A stretch of 59,903 nucleotides of DNA from an uncultured Phocaeicola sp. (GCA_948579315.1 CAPAOL010000017.1:1-59903), one strand, 5' to 3'. Shown: positions 38,553-49,132, counted from the first letter of the stretch. Program-made: numbers and translations. Notes: generated by a model not told the origin, from the sequence alone.

Positions 38553-41495
38553 ATGAAAAACGTAAAAAAAACATGGGTTGCATTAGCCCTAATGGGATGT
38601 ATGCAAGTACTGCATGCCCAAACTGTATATTTACATAGCGATAACCCACAGATGAGATGGAAATTAAAGCCTCAGGCTGAAGTCGGAACGGATGTGAAAT
38701 CACTTTGCGAAAACGGATATAATGTTTCTGCCTGGGTAGATGCTGTTGTGCCTGGAACAGCTTTTAACTCGTATGTAATAGCAGGGCTGGAAAAAGATCC
38801 TAACTTTGGTGACAATATTCATCAAGTAAACCGCGACAAATACGACCGTAGCTTTTGGTATCGTACTACATTCCGTGTTCCTGCCGATTTTACAAAAGAA
38901 TTGATATGGTTGAATTTTAATGGGGTAAACCGTCGTGCGGAAGTCTATCTGAATGGAACGTTATTGGGTAAACTGGATGGGTTTATGCATCGTGGACATT
39001 TTAATGTCACTTCACTAGTAAATCGTGATAAAGAAAATGTATTGGCTGTACTTGTCCATATACCTGATACTCCATTGGCTAATCAGGGCAGCCCTACCTA
39101 TTTGTCTAGTGGTGGATGGGATTGGATGCCTTATGTGCCGGGGTTGAATAGTGGTATAACTGATAAGGTATTTCTTACGAATACGGGAACAGCTACTTTA
39201 ATTGATCCTTGGATACGTACAAATTTACCTACCCGTGCCAGAGCTGATTTGAGTGTGGCGCTTGATGTCAAGAATAACTCGGTCGAAAAGACGAAGGTAT
39301 TGGTGCGCGGAACAATTACTCCGGGAAACATTATTTTTCAAAAAGAATTAGAGGTGAATGCCCATACTACTGAACAGGTGAAGTTTGACAAACGTTATTT
39401 CCCACAACTGTGTATAGACCAGCCGCGTCTGTGGTGGCCGAATGGATATGGAGACCCCAATCTTTATCATTGTAAGTTCGAGGTGATGGTGGATGGAAAG
39501 GTTTCGGAAACGAAAGATGTTTCTTTTGGTATAAAGAAATATTCTTATGATAAAGAAGGTAATACATTCCATGTTTATATTAATGATGTTCCGGTATTTG
39601 TCAAAGGGGCGAATTGGGGAATGTCTGAATATATGCTTCGTTGCCGTGGTGCGGAATATGATACCAAAATCCGTCTGCATAAGGAAATGAACTTTAATAT
39701 GATACGTAATTGGCTCGGTTCTGTTACAGATGATGAATTCTATGAGGCGTGTGATAAATATGGCATTATGGTATGGGACGATTTTTGGATAAACTCTAAT
39801 CCGAATTTGCCTTATGACCTCAATGTGTTCAATAATAATATGATGGAGAAAATCAAACGTGTTCGTAATCACCCTAGTATAGCCGTGTGGTGTGGCGATA
39901 ATGAGTCCAATCCTCAGCCTCCTTTGGAAGGATGGATGGCGGAAAATATCAGGACTTTTGATGGAGGTGATCGTTATTTTCAAGCAAACTCTCATGCTCA
40001 GGGCTTGACCGGTAGTGGTCCGTGGGGAGCATTTGAACCCCGCTTTTATTTTACTAAATATCCTGATGGCTTGGAAGGAGATCCGGCGCGTGGCTGGGGA
40101 TTCCGTACGGAAATTGGTACAGCTGTAGTTCCTACCTTTGAAAGTTTTAAGAAGTTTATGCCTAAGGAGAACTGGTGGCCTCGTGATGAAATGTGGAACA
40201 AACACTATTTTGGCCAAAATGCTTTTAATGCAGCTCCCGATCGTTATGATGCTTCCATAACCAAAGGTTTTGGTAAGCCCGAAGGGATTGAAGATTATTG
40301 CCGTAAGGCTCAGCTTGTCAATATTGAGTCTAATAAGGCTATGTATGAGGGTTGGCTGGATCGTATGTGGGAGGATGCATCAGGCATCATGACTTGGATG
40401 GGACAGTCGGCATATCCGTCTATGGTTTGGCAAACTTATGATTATTATTATGATTTGACAGGAGCTTTCTGGGGGGCAAAATCAGCTTGTGAACCGGTGC
40501 ATATTCTTTGGAACCCTGTGACGGACGGTGTGAAGATTGCTAATACCACAGCACGTGATATGGAAGGTTTGACTGCTGAAGTAAAAGTTTACAATATGGA
40601 TGGGAAATCTGTGGAGGCTTATACCCAATCAGCCATCGTAAACTCTCCTAGCAATTCTACGGTGCAATGTTTTACGATAGGTTTCAATAAAGAGCGTAAA
40701 AATCTGTCATTGAATAAGCCGACTTTTGCTTCAAGTACCACTTATGGACAGCCTTCGGATGCTACGGATGGGAAAAAAGATACCCGTTGGGCAGCGGCAA
40801 AAGCGGAAAATGAATGGATTTATGTGGATTTGGGCAGTGTACAACCTGTAGGTGGAGTTCGTTTGGATTGGGAGGCGTCTTTTGGTAAGGGGTATAAAAT
40901 TCAGGTTTCTGATGACGCCAAGACTTGGAAAGAAGTGTATAAAACTGATGAGGGACGTGGAGGAGTCGATGAAATTACTTTCCCTGAAGTCGATGCCCGC
41001 TATGTACGTATGTTTGGTATTGAACTAGGTTGGTGGTTTGGTTACTCATTATGGAGCTTTGATGTATTGGGTGGAACACAGCCTAGTGAGGGTTTGAGTG
41101 ATGTACATTTTATCCGTCTGACGTTGAAAGATAAATCAGGAAAGATCGTATCAGAAAACAATTACTGGCGTGGCAACGACCGTCTGGACTTTACGGCTTT
41201 GAATACTTTGCCAAAAGCTGAACTGAAAACTTCTTCCAAGTTAATTCGTAAGAATGGTGAGGCGGAGATACAAGCGGTCATAACACTTCCGAAATCGGCT
41301 AAGGGAGTAGCTTTTGCTGTACATGTGCAGGCTGTTCGTACTTCGGATGGCGAACGCATTCTGCCGGCATTGATGAATGACAACTATTTTACGTTGATGC
41401 CAGGAGAAACAAAGAATTTGAGCATTACATTTGATGAGAATTTGTTGCAGGGCGACAAATATAAGTTAGTGGTAACTCCTTATAATAACAAATAA
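38553..41495 (+). CDS. GH2 exo-glycosidase with an embedded CBM32-like (F5/8 type C) domain
   Basis: A 980-residue secreted GH2 enzyme with a Sec signal peptide (cleavage near VLHAQ). The N-terminal sugar-binding domain (DRSFWYRTTFRVP ... NGVNRRAEVYLNG), an Ig-like domain and the TIM barrel are in order. Acid/base is Glu451 (WCGDNESNP) and the likely nucleophile is Glu520 (GFRTEIGT). The sequence resembles beta-mannosidase and exo-beta-glucosaminidase branches more than beta-galactosidases. At about 714-840 a coagulation-factor 5/8 type C domain (NLSLNKPTFASS ... SLWSFDVLGG) splits the C-terminal Ig-like region, whose second half resumes at SDVHFIRLTLKDKSG. Substrate undetermined. Confidence 0.9.
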   Translation: MKNVKKTWVALALMGCMQVLHAQTVYLHSDNPQMRWKLKPQAEVGTDVKSLCENGYNVSAWVDAVVPGTAFNSYVIAGLEKDPNFGDNIHQVNRDKYDRSFWYRTTFRVPADFTKELIWLNFNGVNRRAEVYLNGTLLGKLDGFMHRGHFNVTSLVNRDKENVLAVLVHIPDTPLANQGSPTYLSSGGWDWMPYVPGLNSGITDKVFLTNTGTATLIDPWIRTNLPTRARADLSVALDVKNNSVEKTKVLVRGTITPGNIIFQKELEVNAHTTEQVKFDKRYFPQLCIDQPRLWWPNGYGDPNLYHCKFEVMVDGKVSETKDVSFGIKKYSYDKEGNTFHVYINDVPVFVKGANWGMSEYMLRCRGAEYDTKIRLHKEMNFNMIRNWLGSVTDDEFYEACDKYGIMVWDDFWINSNPNLPYDLNVFNNNMMEKIKRVRNHPSIAVWCGDNESNPQPPLEGWMAENIRTFDGGDRYFQANSHAQGLTGSGPWGAFEPRFYFTKYPDGLEGDPARGWGFRTEIGTAVVPTFESFKKFMPKENWWPRDEMWNKHYFGQNAFNAAPDRYDASITKGFGKPEGIEDYCRKAQLVNIESNKAMYEGWLDRMWEDASGIMTWMGQSAYPSMVWQTYDYYYDLTGAFWGAKSACEPVHILWNPVTDGVKIANTTARDMEGLTAEVKVYNMDGKSVEAYTQSAIVNSPSNSTVQCFTIGFNKERKNLSLNKPTFASSTTYGQPSDATDGKKDTRWAAAKAENEWIYVDLGSVQPVGGVRLDWEASFGKGYKIQVSDDAKTWKEVYKTDEGRGGVDEITFPEVDARYVRMFGIELGWWFGYSLWSFDVLGGTQPSEGLSDVHFIRLTLKDKSGKIVSENNYWRGNDRLDFTALNTLPKAELKTSSKLIRKNGEAEIQAVITLPKSAKGVAFAVHVQAVRTSDGERILPALMNDNYFTLMPGETKNLSITFDENLLQGDKYKLVVTPYNNK

Positions 41496-41506
41496 TTCAG
41501 ATTAGT

Positions 41507-43780
41507 ATGTGTACTAATAAATTTATTCTGTTCTGTATGGGGATAGTGATGAGTGTATCATCTTCAGCTTGGGCTGGAGATGACATCCCTCTCTATAAAG
41601 ACAGGACATCCCCAATAGAGAAGCGTGTAGACGACCTTATGTCTAGAATGACATTGCACGAAAAGGTATTACAATTGCAGAATCGTGCGTCTGGCCGGTT
41701 GGATGAGATTGACCGGATCTTCTCGGGGGAAAGTTATGGGACAACTCATGAAATGAGTATGTCTGCTTATGATTGCGCCGTGATGTATAAAGAATTACAG
41801 CATTATATGCGTACTAAGACTCGTTTGGGAATTCCGTTGTTGACTTCTGCTGAGGGCATACAGGGTATTATTCAGAATAATTGTACGCTGTTTCCTCATG
41901 CTTTGGCGCAGGGAAGCACTTTCAATCCTGAATTAATACAACAAATGACTGAGGCGGCTGGCGAAGAGGCTAAGGCGATAGGTATTCATCAAATTCTTTC
42001 TTCGGTTTTTGACATTGCCCGCGAGTTACGCTGGGGACGTATTGAAGAAACATACGGAGAAGACCCTTATCTGATAGCGGAAATGGGAGTGGCGTTTATC
42101 AAAGGGTATCAAAAACACAGAATTACTTGTATGCCCAAGCATTTTGTAGCCCATGGCACTCCGTCTGGAGGCTTGAATTGTGCGGGAGTAAGTGGAGGAG
42201 AACGTGAATTGCGTAGTCTTTATCTTTATCCGTTCCGTAAAGCTATAAGGGAAACTTCTCCGTGGGCGGTGATGACTTGCTACAGTGCGTATGATGGAGT
42301 GTCGGTTACAGGTTCTTCTTATTATATGACTGATATTCTTCGGGGAGAACTGGGCTTTAAAGGATACACTTATTCTGACTGGGGTTCGGTGGAGCGTCTG
42401 ATGACTTTTCATCATGCGGCAGGCTGCCGTGAGGAGGCTGCGCGTATGGCATTAATGGCTGGAGTGGACTTGAACATTGATTCGACTTACGAAACATTGG
42501 AAAAACAAGTTGAGGAGGGAAGGCTTGATGTTGCATATATAGATCAGGCCGTGCGCAGAATATTGACGGTGAAGTTTGAATTGGGCTTATTTGATGAAAC
42601 TTATGGTGATCCTAAACTGGTGAAGAAGGGCGTTCGCAATGCTGAAAAGGTGGCATTGGCTAAGAAAGTGGCTGACGAGAGTGCCGTATTATTGGAAAAC
42701 AGAAATGATATTCTTCCTTTAGACTTGAATAAATACAAGTCTGTTGCAGTGGTGGGGCCTAACAGTAATCAAGCCGTGTTGGGCGATTACGCTTGGACGA
42801 TGGGGGATACTAAAGAAGCAGTCAGTTTGTTGTAAGGATTGCAGGAAAGTGCAGGTGATAAAATAATGATCCGTCATGCTGAAGGATGTGATTGGTGGAG
42901 CCAGGACAAATCACATATTGCCGAAGCTGTGGAAGTTGTCCGTAACAGTGATATAGCTGTGGTGGCGGTAGGTACACGAAGCACTTATCTGGGAAGAAGT
43001 CCTAAATATTCTACGGCAGGTGAAGGATTTGATCTTTCCTCATTGGAACTTCCTGGGGTGCAGGAGGAGCTGTTGAAGGAGATAAAGAAAACGGGCAAGC
43101 CTATGATTGTCGTTCTGATTGCGGGTAAACCGCTTGCTATGCCTTGGGTGAAAGAAAATGCAGATGCAGTGTTGGTGCAATGGTATGCAGGTGAGCAGCA
43201 AGGATGTACATTGGCAGATATTTTGCTTGGAAAGGTGAATCCGTCGGGTAAGTTGAATGTATCTTTCCCGCGTAGCACAGGTAATACTCCTTGTTTTTAT
43301 AATCATTTCGTGACAGATCGTGAAGAATCTTTTGACCAGCCGGGTACTCCTGAAGAACCTAAAGGTCATTATATCTTTGATAAACCGGAACCTTTATGGA
43401 ACTTTGGACATGGAAAAAGTTATACTACGTTTGATTATGTGGATTGTGCACTGAGTGATACGTTATTGGTTGCAAGTGATACATTGAAAGTATCCGTTAC
43501 GATCAAGAATACGGGTAGGCGCGATGGCAAGGAGGTTGTGCTGCTTTATGTACGTGATAAAGTAAGCACGGTGGCTACTCCCATCCAACAGTTAAAGGCA
43601 TTTCAAAAAGTTCTGATCAAGCCGGGCGAAAGTCAATGTGTGGAGCTTTCTTTGCCAATCGCAGAATTAGCTCTGTATAATGCAAAAATGGAGGAAGTGG
43701 TAGAACCTGGGGACTTTGAAATTCAGATAGGAGCCGCCTCAGATGATATACGCTTTAAGAAAACAATTACTATAAACTGA
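41507..43780 (+). pseudogene. GH3 beta-glucosidase-like enzyme, interrupted by an in-frame TAA
   Basis: One continuous frame of a typical GH3 enzyme (about 755 residues) is cut by TAA at 42833-42835. The first part (442 aa) has a signal peptide (cleavage near SAWA), the TIM barrel and the nucleophile Asp in YSDWGS. The same frame resumes directly (GLQESAGDKIMIRHAEGCDWW) and holds the (alpha/beta)6 sandwich (GEGFDLSSLELPG) and fibronectin III-like domain (to 43780). CAA to TAA is the simplest change. The truncated product would lack the domain that normally supplies the acid/base Glu, so it should be inactive unless read through. An intact form would remove beta-linked glucose, xylose or similar residues in the periplasm. 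Confidence 0.9.
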
Positions 43781-43790
43781 AAATAAATGT

Positions 43791-43834
43791 GCTTGTCTTC
43801 TTGTTATTTCTTTTCTGATAACAAGAAGGCAAGC
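43791..43834 (+). other. Strong hairpin between GH3 and the acetylesterase gene
   Basis: Seventeen-bp arms (GCTTGTCTTCTTGTTAT 43791-43807; 43818-43834, one G-T wobble) around a 10-nt loop. There is no T tract afterwards, so it may slow decay or process the mRNA and not terminate it. It lies in the 5' leader of the next gene. Confidence 0.6.
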
Positions 43835-43897
43835 CATGTGATCGTATTGTTAGTACTGGTATGTATATATTTTCTTGTTAATTTACAACTATTTTAT

Positions 43898-45850
43898 ATG
43901 AGAAGCATCTTGTTTTTTCTTTCTTTTTTCAGCCTGACGTGTATTTCTTACGCCAAGGTGGTCTTGCCCGCTTATTTTACGGACAATATGGTTCTTCAGC
44001 AAAATACGAAGGTTACTTTTCATGGTAAGGCGGCATTGGGCAAAACCTTAAAAGTAACTACAGGCTGGAATAATGAAGTGTATGTGACTCCGGTGAATAA
44101 GGATGGTTATTGGACTTTGTCTGTGCCTACTCCTGCTGCAGGAGGGCCTTATACGTTGACATTTACGGATGGTAAGAAATTGCAATTAAAAAATGTAATG
44201 GTGGGAGAGGTATGGTTTTGTTCCGGCCAGTCTAATATGGAGATGCCTGTTGCGGGTTGGGGGAAAGTCATGAATTATGAGCAGGAGATAGCGGAGGCGA
44301 ATTATCCTTCTATCCGTTTGTTCCAAGTGAAGAAAAATACTTCAGTAACTCCGTTGAGTGATGTGGAGGCTACGATGGGAGGATGGCAGGAATGTTCTTC
44401 CGCCACAATTCCTGAATTCTCTTCGCTCGCTTATTTTTATGCCCGTTCATTATGGAAGGAGTTAAATGTTCCTGTAGGAGTGATTGACTGTACATGGGGA
44501 GGAACACCTGCTGAAGCGTGGACCAGCTATGAAACATTGAAACAGGTACTGGGCTTTCATGAGGAGTTGGCTAAGATGGAACAATTGGATTTTGACCCTG
44601 TTCGTATGGAAAAGGCCTATAATCAAGAGCGCTCCGAGTGGCAATCTCTTTTTTCTAAGGAAGACAAGGGAATGGAGGAAGATAAGCCTTGCTGGATTGC
44701 ACTGGACTTGTCAGAAGAACAATGGCAGGATATGTGTCTTCCCGGTTACTGGGAAAGGAATGGTTTGAAAGATTTTGATGGAGTTGTATGGTTCCGTCGT
44801 AGCTTTGAAATCCCGGTAGAATGGATTGGTAAACCGTTAAAGTTAAATTTGGGGATGATTGATGATGAAGACATCACTTATTTTAATGGGGTGGAGATTG
44901 CCCGGGGGGCAGGTTATATGACACCGCGTACTTATACCATTCCTGCAAAATTAGTGAAGGCTGGTAAGGCGGTTCTTGCTGTTCGTGTTTCTGATTTTGG
45001 TGGAGAGGGCGGTATTCATGGCAAGGCGGAGGAACTTTATGTAGAAGCTGATGGAAAGCGGATCAGTTTGGCAGGAGATTGGAAATATCGTATCGGACTT
45101 TCTTTAAAAGGGTTTCCACCCGCACCGGTTTCTCCCGTTCAAAGTTCCAGTTATCCTACGGTACTGTTCAATGCGATGGTCAAACCATGGACTGCTTTTC
45201 CCATTAAAGGAGTAATATGGTATCAAGGTGAAGCCAATGTAGGCCGTCCGGAACAATATGGGGATTTGTTTCCTGCTCTCATTACGGATTGGCGCCGGCA
45301 ATGGCGGAGTGATTTCCCCTTTTATTTTGTACAATTGGCTAATTTTATGGAATCCAAGGAAATACAGCCGGATTCCGAATGGGCGGCTTTGCGTGAAGCA
45401 CAAACTAAAGCATTAAAACTTGACCAAGTTGGTATGGCTGTGACCATTGATATTGGTTTGGCTGATGACATTCATCCTAAGAATAAGCAAGAGGTGGGAC
45501 GCCGTTTGGCCTTGGTTGCCCTGGCCGGTAGTTATGGAAAAAATGTTTCCGGTTCGGCTCCTGTATTCCGGAATTATAGAATCAAAGGGGATAAAATGGA
45601 ATTGGATTTCGGACAAAAGCAAGATGGATTTCAGATTAAAGGTACAACTTTAAAAGGCTTTACCATTGCAGGGCCGGACCGTGTGTTTTATCCGGCAGAG
45701 GCGATGGTCCAGAATGGGAAAATTATAGTTTTTTCTCCTGAAGTTTCTATCCCTCTTGCTGCACGTTATGGCTGGGCGGATAATCCGGATTGTAATTTGT
45801 ACGGAGAGAACGGCCTCCCGGTTGCTCCTTTCCGGACCGACTGTTGGTAG
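43898..45850 (+). CDS. Sialate O-acetylesterase-like (SASA family) esterase
   Basis: A 650-residue secreted SGNH-type esterase. ATG 43898 directly gives a Sec signal peptide (MRSILFFLSFFSLTCISYA); the frame continues upstream to 43787 but that part overlaps the hairpin and is unlikely to be translated. Catalytic Ser112 lies in WFCSGQSNMEMP; the second block VIWYQGEANVGRPEQY and the Asp-His pair in DDIHPKNKQE are present. A jelly-roll galactose-binding-like domain is inserted at about 277-400 (CLPGYWERNG ... VRVSDFGGEGG), common in Bacteroides homologues. It removes O-acetyl groups from sialic acid or from acetylated plant or host glycans. Last gene of the PUL operon, ending 12 bp from the convergent AraC gene. 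Confidence 0.92.
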   Translation: MRSILFFLSFFSLTCISYAKVVLPAYFTDNMVLQQNTKVTFHGKAALGKTLKVTTGWNNEVYVTPVNKDGYWTLSVPTPAAGGPYTLTFTDGKKLQLKNVMVGEVWFCSGQSNMEMPVAGWGKVMNYEQEIAEANYPSIRLFQVKKNTSVTPLSDVEATMGGWQECSSATIPEFSSLAYFYARSLWKELNVPVGVIDCTWGGTPAEAWTSYETLKQVLGFHEELAKMEQLDFDPVRMEKAYNQERSEWQSLFSKEDKGMEEDKPCWIALDLSEEQWQDMCLPGYWERNGLKDFDGVVWFRRSFEIPVEWIGKPLKLNLGMIDDEDITYFNGVEIARGAGYMTPRTYTIPAKLVKAGKAVLAVRVSDFGGEGGIHGKAEELYVEADGKRISLAGDWKYRIGLSLKGFPPAPVSPVQSSSYPTVLFNAMVKPWTAFPIKGVIWYQGEANVGRPEQYGDLFPALITDWRRQWRSDFPFYFVQLANFMESKEIQPDSEWAALREAQTKALKLDQVGMAVTIDIGLADDIHPKNKQEVGRRLALVALAGSYGKNVSGSAPVFRNYRIKGDKMELDFGQKQDGFQIKGTTLKGFTIAGPDRVFYPAEAMVQNGKIIVFSPEVSIPLAARYGWADNPDCNLYGENGLPVAPFRTDCW

Positions 45851-45862
45851 ATGGCGTAAGTC

Positions 45863-46759
45863 TTAACCTTTTTTCTTCTCTTTGTAAGCTGATGGAGGCA
45901 CTCCCATCGTCTTAGTGAATAACCGGGAGAAATAAAGAGAATCCTCATAGCCTACCAAGGGACTTATTTGGTTAATTTTCAGGTTGGTAAAATCCAGGTA
46001 ATGACAGGCTTCCTGTATTCTGAGATAGGTAAGATATCGAAGAGGAGAGGAGCCTGTCTTTTCTTCAAACAGATTAGAGAAATAGGAAACCGAGAGGTTT
46101 ACTTCCGCAGCGATATCTGCCAGACGAATGGTCTTGCTCAAATTTTCTTGCATGAAATGAATCGCTATTTGCACTACATCTTTGTTTCTGTAACTATTGC
46201 GCATAGAGCCACAATCCCGATATTCGCCAATAAATTTCATGGAACCTAAAAAATGGAAGAGACTAGTAGTGGCATAAAGCATATAATTTTTGCTATATCC
46301 GAAACTGATGGACGAGTAGATTTCTTCGAAGAGTACTAATCTTTCTTTGATTCGTGAATCCTCTTGTGGAGTGATGCTTTTCGGACGGTCAAAACCGGCA
46401 CTGAAAAATGCAGCTTTTGTTCCATTGAAATGGATCCAGTAAATAGTCCAGGGATTTTCCTCATTACTGCCATAAGCGTGTGCTTGGTGTTCGGGTAGAA
46501 TGAAAAATTGGTTGGCGGTAACTGCATATTGATGTTTGTCTAACTCGAACCACCCTTCTCCTTCCATACAATAAATGAGGATAAACTCGGTTACTTCCTC
46601 GGTGTCGCGTTTCCGGTAATGAAAATAGGCATGAGGATAATATCCTATATCTGTGATGTAAAGTTCACTGCCTAACGGATCTTGCTTTAATTCTTCAATC
46701 AGAAAAGCAGGAAGTACGATAGCGCGTTCTCCTTTAAATCCATCTTTAATTCGTGGCAT
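45863..46759 (-). CDS. AraC-family transcriptional regulator
   Basis: A 298-residue cytosolic regulator. The N-terminal cupin-like effector domain (YCMEGEGWFELDKHQYAVTANQFFILPEHQAHAYG, about 75-115) precedes a paired HTH DNA-binding domain (about 200-295; IRLADIAAEVNLSVSYFSNLFEEKTGSSP and INQISPLVGYEDSLYFSRLF). AraC regulators of this form sense a sugar and usually control divergent genes, here the GH36 alpha-galactosidase starting 176 bp away. A -7 element (TATCTTTG on the minus strand, 46785-46792) lies upstream of its own start. Confidence 0.94.
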   Translation of the reverse strand: MPRIKDGFKGERAIVLPAFLIEELKQDPLGSELYITDIGYYPHAYFHYRKRDTEEVTEFILIYCMEGEGWFELDKHQYAVTANQFFILPEHQAHAYGSNEENPWTIYWIHFNGTKAAFFSAGFDRPKSITPQEDSRIKERLVLFEEIYSSISFGYSKNYMLYATTSLFHFLGSMKFIGEYRDCGSMRNSYRNKDVVQIAIHFMQENLSKTIRLADIAAEVNLSVSYFSNLFEEKTGSSPLRYLTYLRIQEACHYLDFTNLKINQISPLVGYEDSLYFSRLFTKTMGVPPSAYKEKKKG

Positions 46760-46784
46760 ATATCCATGTATTAGAATTGGATAA

Positions 46785-46917
46785 CAAAGATAGCATATTT
46801 CCTTGATTTTACCTACAATACAGGCTTGATTTCGATGATTTTGAGGGTATAAGCGTCAAAATTCTTATTTTATGGCGCATTTGAGTAGGGATTTTTGAGC
46901 TTCTCTCTCTATTTTTG
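46785..46917. promoter_or_regulatory. Divergent AraC/GH36 promoters
   Basis: Minus-strand TATCTTTG (46785-46792) for the AraC gene and plus-strand TATTTTTG (46910-46917) for GH36 both fit TAnnTTTG. The roughly 115 bp between them is the likely AraC binding region. No repeated half-site is obvious to me. Confidence 0.5.
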
Positions 46918-46934
46918 CACTATAATTTTAATCG

Positions 46935-49103
46935 ATGAATAATACCATGAAAGAAAGATTGCTCTTCTTGATATGTTTTTTATGCATATCATTTATGTTA
47001 AAGGCGGCGGATAAGCCAGTAATTAAAATTAGTACAGAAAATGTAGACCTTATTTACCGGGTTGGTGATAATGGACGTCTATATCAAAGTTATTTGGGAA
47101 AGAGGTTGAATCATGCTACAGATATTGCCCACTTGCCGCAGGGCAGCGAAGCATATCTTACTCATGGCATGGAAGATTATTTTGAACCGGCTATTCATAT
47201 AGTGCATAATGACGGCAATCCTTCTACTTTGTTGAAATATATATCTCATACTCGGAATCAAGTGTCGCCGGGGGTAGATGAAGTAGTGATTACTATGCAG
47301 GATGATAAATATCCTGTAACTGTAAAACTTCATTATGTGGCTTACCAGAAAGAAAATCTAATAAAGACTTTCACTGAAATCAGTCATCGGGAAAAGAAAC
47401 CTGTGCAGCTTCATAAGTACGCGTCTTCCATGTTGCACTTGAATCGTGCCAACTATTTCCTGACTGAATTCTCGGGAGACTGGGCCAGTGAGGCGCATGT
47501 GAAGGAACAGCCTTTGGAATTTGGCAAGAAAACGATTGATACTAAATTGGGAGCACGTGCCAATATGTTCTGCTCTCCTTTCTTCCAACTTGCATTGGAT
47601 GGAAAATCAGAAGAGAACCAAGGTGAAGTGTTGGTCGGAACATTAGGATGGACAGGTAATTTCAGTTTTGTATTCGAAGTAGATAATAAGAACGAACTGC
47701 GTGTTATTTCGGGTATTAATCCGTATGCTTCGGAATATAGTCTGAAACCGAATGAAATCTTCCGTACTCCCGATTTTTATTTTACTTACAGTTTTAAAGG
47801 TAAAGGACAGGCTAGCCGTAATTTCCATGATTGGGCCCGTAAGTATCAGGTAAAGGATGGGAACCAGACTCGTATGACTTTGTTGAATAATTGGGAAGCC
47901 ACCTATTTTGATTTTGATGAAGCGAAATTGGTAAAGTTGATGGATGATGCAGTAGAACTGGGTGTGGATATGTTTTTGTTGGATGATGGTTGGTTTGCCA
48001 ACAAGTATCCGCGCAGTGGTGATCATCAAGGGTTAGGTGACTGGGATGAAACGGCTGACAAGCTTCCTCATGGCATTGGTTATCTGACGGAAGCCGCTAA
48101 GAAAAAAGGTATAAAGTTCGGTATCTGGATTGAACCGGAAATGGTGAATCCTAAGAGTGAGTTGTATGAAAAGCATAAAGACTGGGTGATTCATCTTCCG
48201 AACCGTGACGAGTATTATTTCCGTAATCAGTTGGTTCTGGATTTGAGTAATCCGAAAGTACAGGATTATGTGTTCGGAGTTGTGGACAATTTGATGACAA
48301 AATATCCTGATATCGCTTTCTTCAAATGGGATTGCAATAGCCCTATTACAAATATTTATTCTGTTTATTTGAAAGACAAGCAGTCACATTTATATATTGA
48401 TTATGTGCGTGGCTTGTATAATGTATTGGAACGTGTGAAAGCAAAATATCCTGATCTGCCGATGATGCTTTGTTCCGGTGGCGGTGGGCGTTCGGATTAT
48501 GAGGCTTTGAGCTATTTTACAGAATTCTGGCCTAGTGATAATACCGATCCTATTGAACGTTTATTTATTCAGTGGGGATTTTCACAGGTGTTCCCAGCCA
48601 AGACAATGTGCGCTCATGTTACCACATGGAATAAGAATAGCAGTGTGAAATTCCGTACGGATGTGGCTATGATGTGCAAACTCGGTTTTGATATAAAATT
48701 AGCGGATATGAGTAAGGATGATGAAACTTATTGCCGTACTGCTGTACAGAATTATAATCGTTTGAAACCGGTCGTTCTGGAAGGCGATATGTACCGTTTG
48801 GTATCTCCTTATGGCAGTAATCATACCTCTACTATGTATGTGGGCAAAGATAAGGATAAAGCAGTTGTATTTGCTTTCGATATTCATCCCCGTTATGCGG
48901 AAAAAACATTGCCGGTGCGTTTGCAGGGGCTTGATGCAGACAAAATGTATCGTGTGAAAGAAATCAACTTGATGCCTGGAGCCAATTCTTCTTTATCAGG
49001 CAATGGTGAGGTTTTCTCTGGAGAATTCTTGATGAATGTAGGATTGAATCTATTTACTACACAGCAACTCAACAGTCGTGTAATTGAAGTAGTAGCTGAA
49101 TGA
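46935..49103 (+). CDS. GH36 alpha-galactosidase, secreted
   Basis: A 722-residue GH36 enzyme with a Sec signal peptide (cleavage near LKAAD). An N-terminal beta-supersandwich precedes the barrel. Signature motifs: LDDGWFANKYPRSGDHQGLGDW, GIWIEPEMVNPKSELYEKH, FFKWDCNSPI with nucleophile Asp466, and CSGGGGRSDYEAL ... WPSDNTDP with acid/base Asp535. It hydrolyses terminal alpha-D-galactose from oligosaccharides such as raffinose or melibiose, or from glycan branches, with retention. It is divergent from an AraC regulator and monocistronic, with a terminator after it. Start may be ATG 46935 or 46947. Confidence 0.95.
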   Translation: MNNTMKERLLFLICFLCISFMLKAADKPVIKISTENVDLIYRVGDNGRLYQSYLGKRLNHATDIAHLPQGSEAYLTHGMEDYFEPAIHIVHNDGNPSTLLKYISHTRNQVSPGVDEVVITMQDDKYPVTVKLHYVAYQKENLIKTFTEISHREKKPVQLHKYASSMLHLNRANYFLTEFSGDWASEAHVKEQPLEFGKKTIDTKLGARANMFCSPFFQLALDGKSEENQGEVLVGTLGWTGNFSFVFEVDNKNELRVISGINPYASEYSLKPNEIFRTPDFYFTYSFKGKGQASRNFHDWARKYQVKDGNQTRMTLLNNWEATYFDFDEAKLVKLMDDAVELGVDMFLLDDGWFANKYPRSGDHQGLGDWDETADKLPHGIGYLTEAAKKKGIKFGIWIEPEMVNPKSELYEKHKDWVIHLPNRDEYYFRNQLVLDLSNPKVQDYVFGVVDNLMTKYPDIAFFKWDCNSPITNIYSVYLKDKQSHLYIDYVRGLYNVLERVKAKYPDLPMMLCSGGGGRSDYEALSYFTEFWPSDNTDPIERLFIQWGFSQVFPAKTMCAHVTTWNKNSSVKFRTDVAMMCKLGFDIKLADMSKDDETYCRTAVQNYNRLKPVVLEGDMYRLVSPYGSNHTSTMYVGKDKDKAVVFAFDIHPRYAEKTLPVRLQGLDADKMYRVKEINLMPGANSSLSGNGEVFSGEFLMNVGLNLFTTQQLNSRVIEVVAE

Positions 49104-49132
49104 TTAGGGATTGATTGTATATAATTTAGTGT

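Noticed and set aside
39348..40217. A 289-codon minus-strand frame inside GH2
   Set aside because: It is fully antisense to catalytic GH2 sequence, with no domain-like features.
20978..43780. Alternative genetic code with TAA read as an amino acid
   Set aside because: Many intact genes in the window end in TAA at their expected C-terminus, so only the two interrupted genes would need it.
43787..43897. N-terminal extension of the acetylesterase from 43787
   Set aside because: It crosses a strong hairpin, and the signal peptide begins at ATG 43898.
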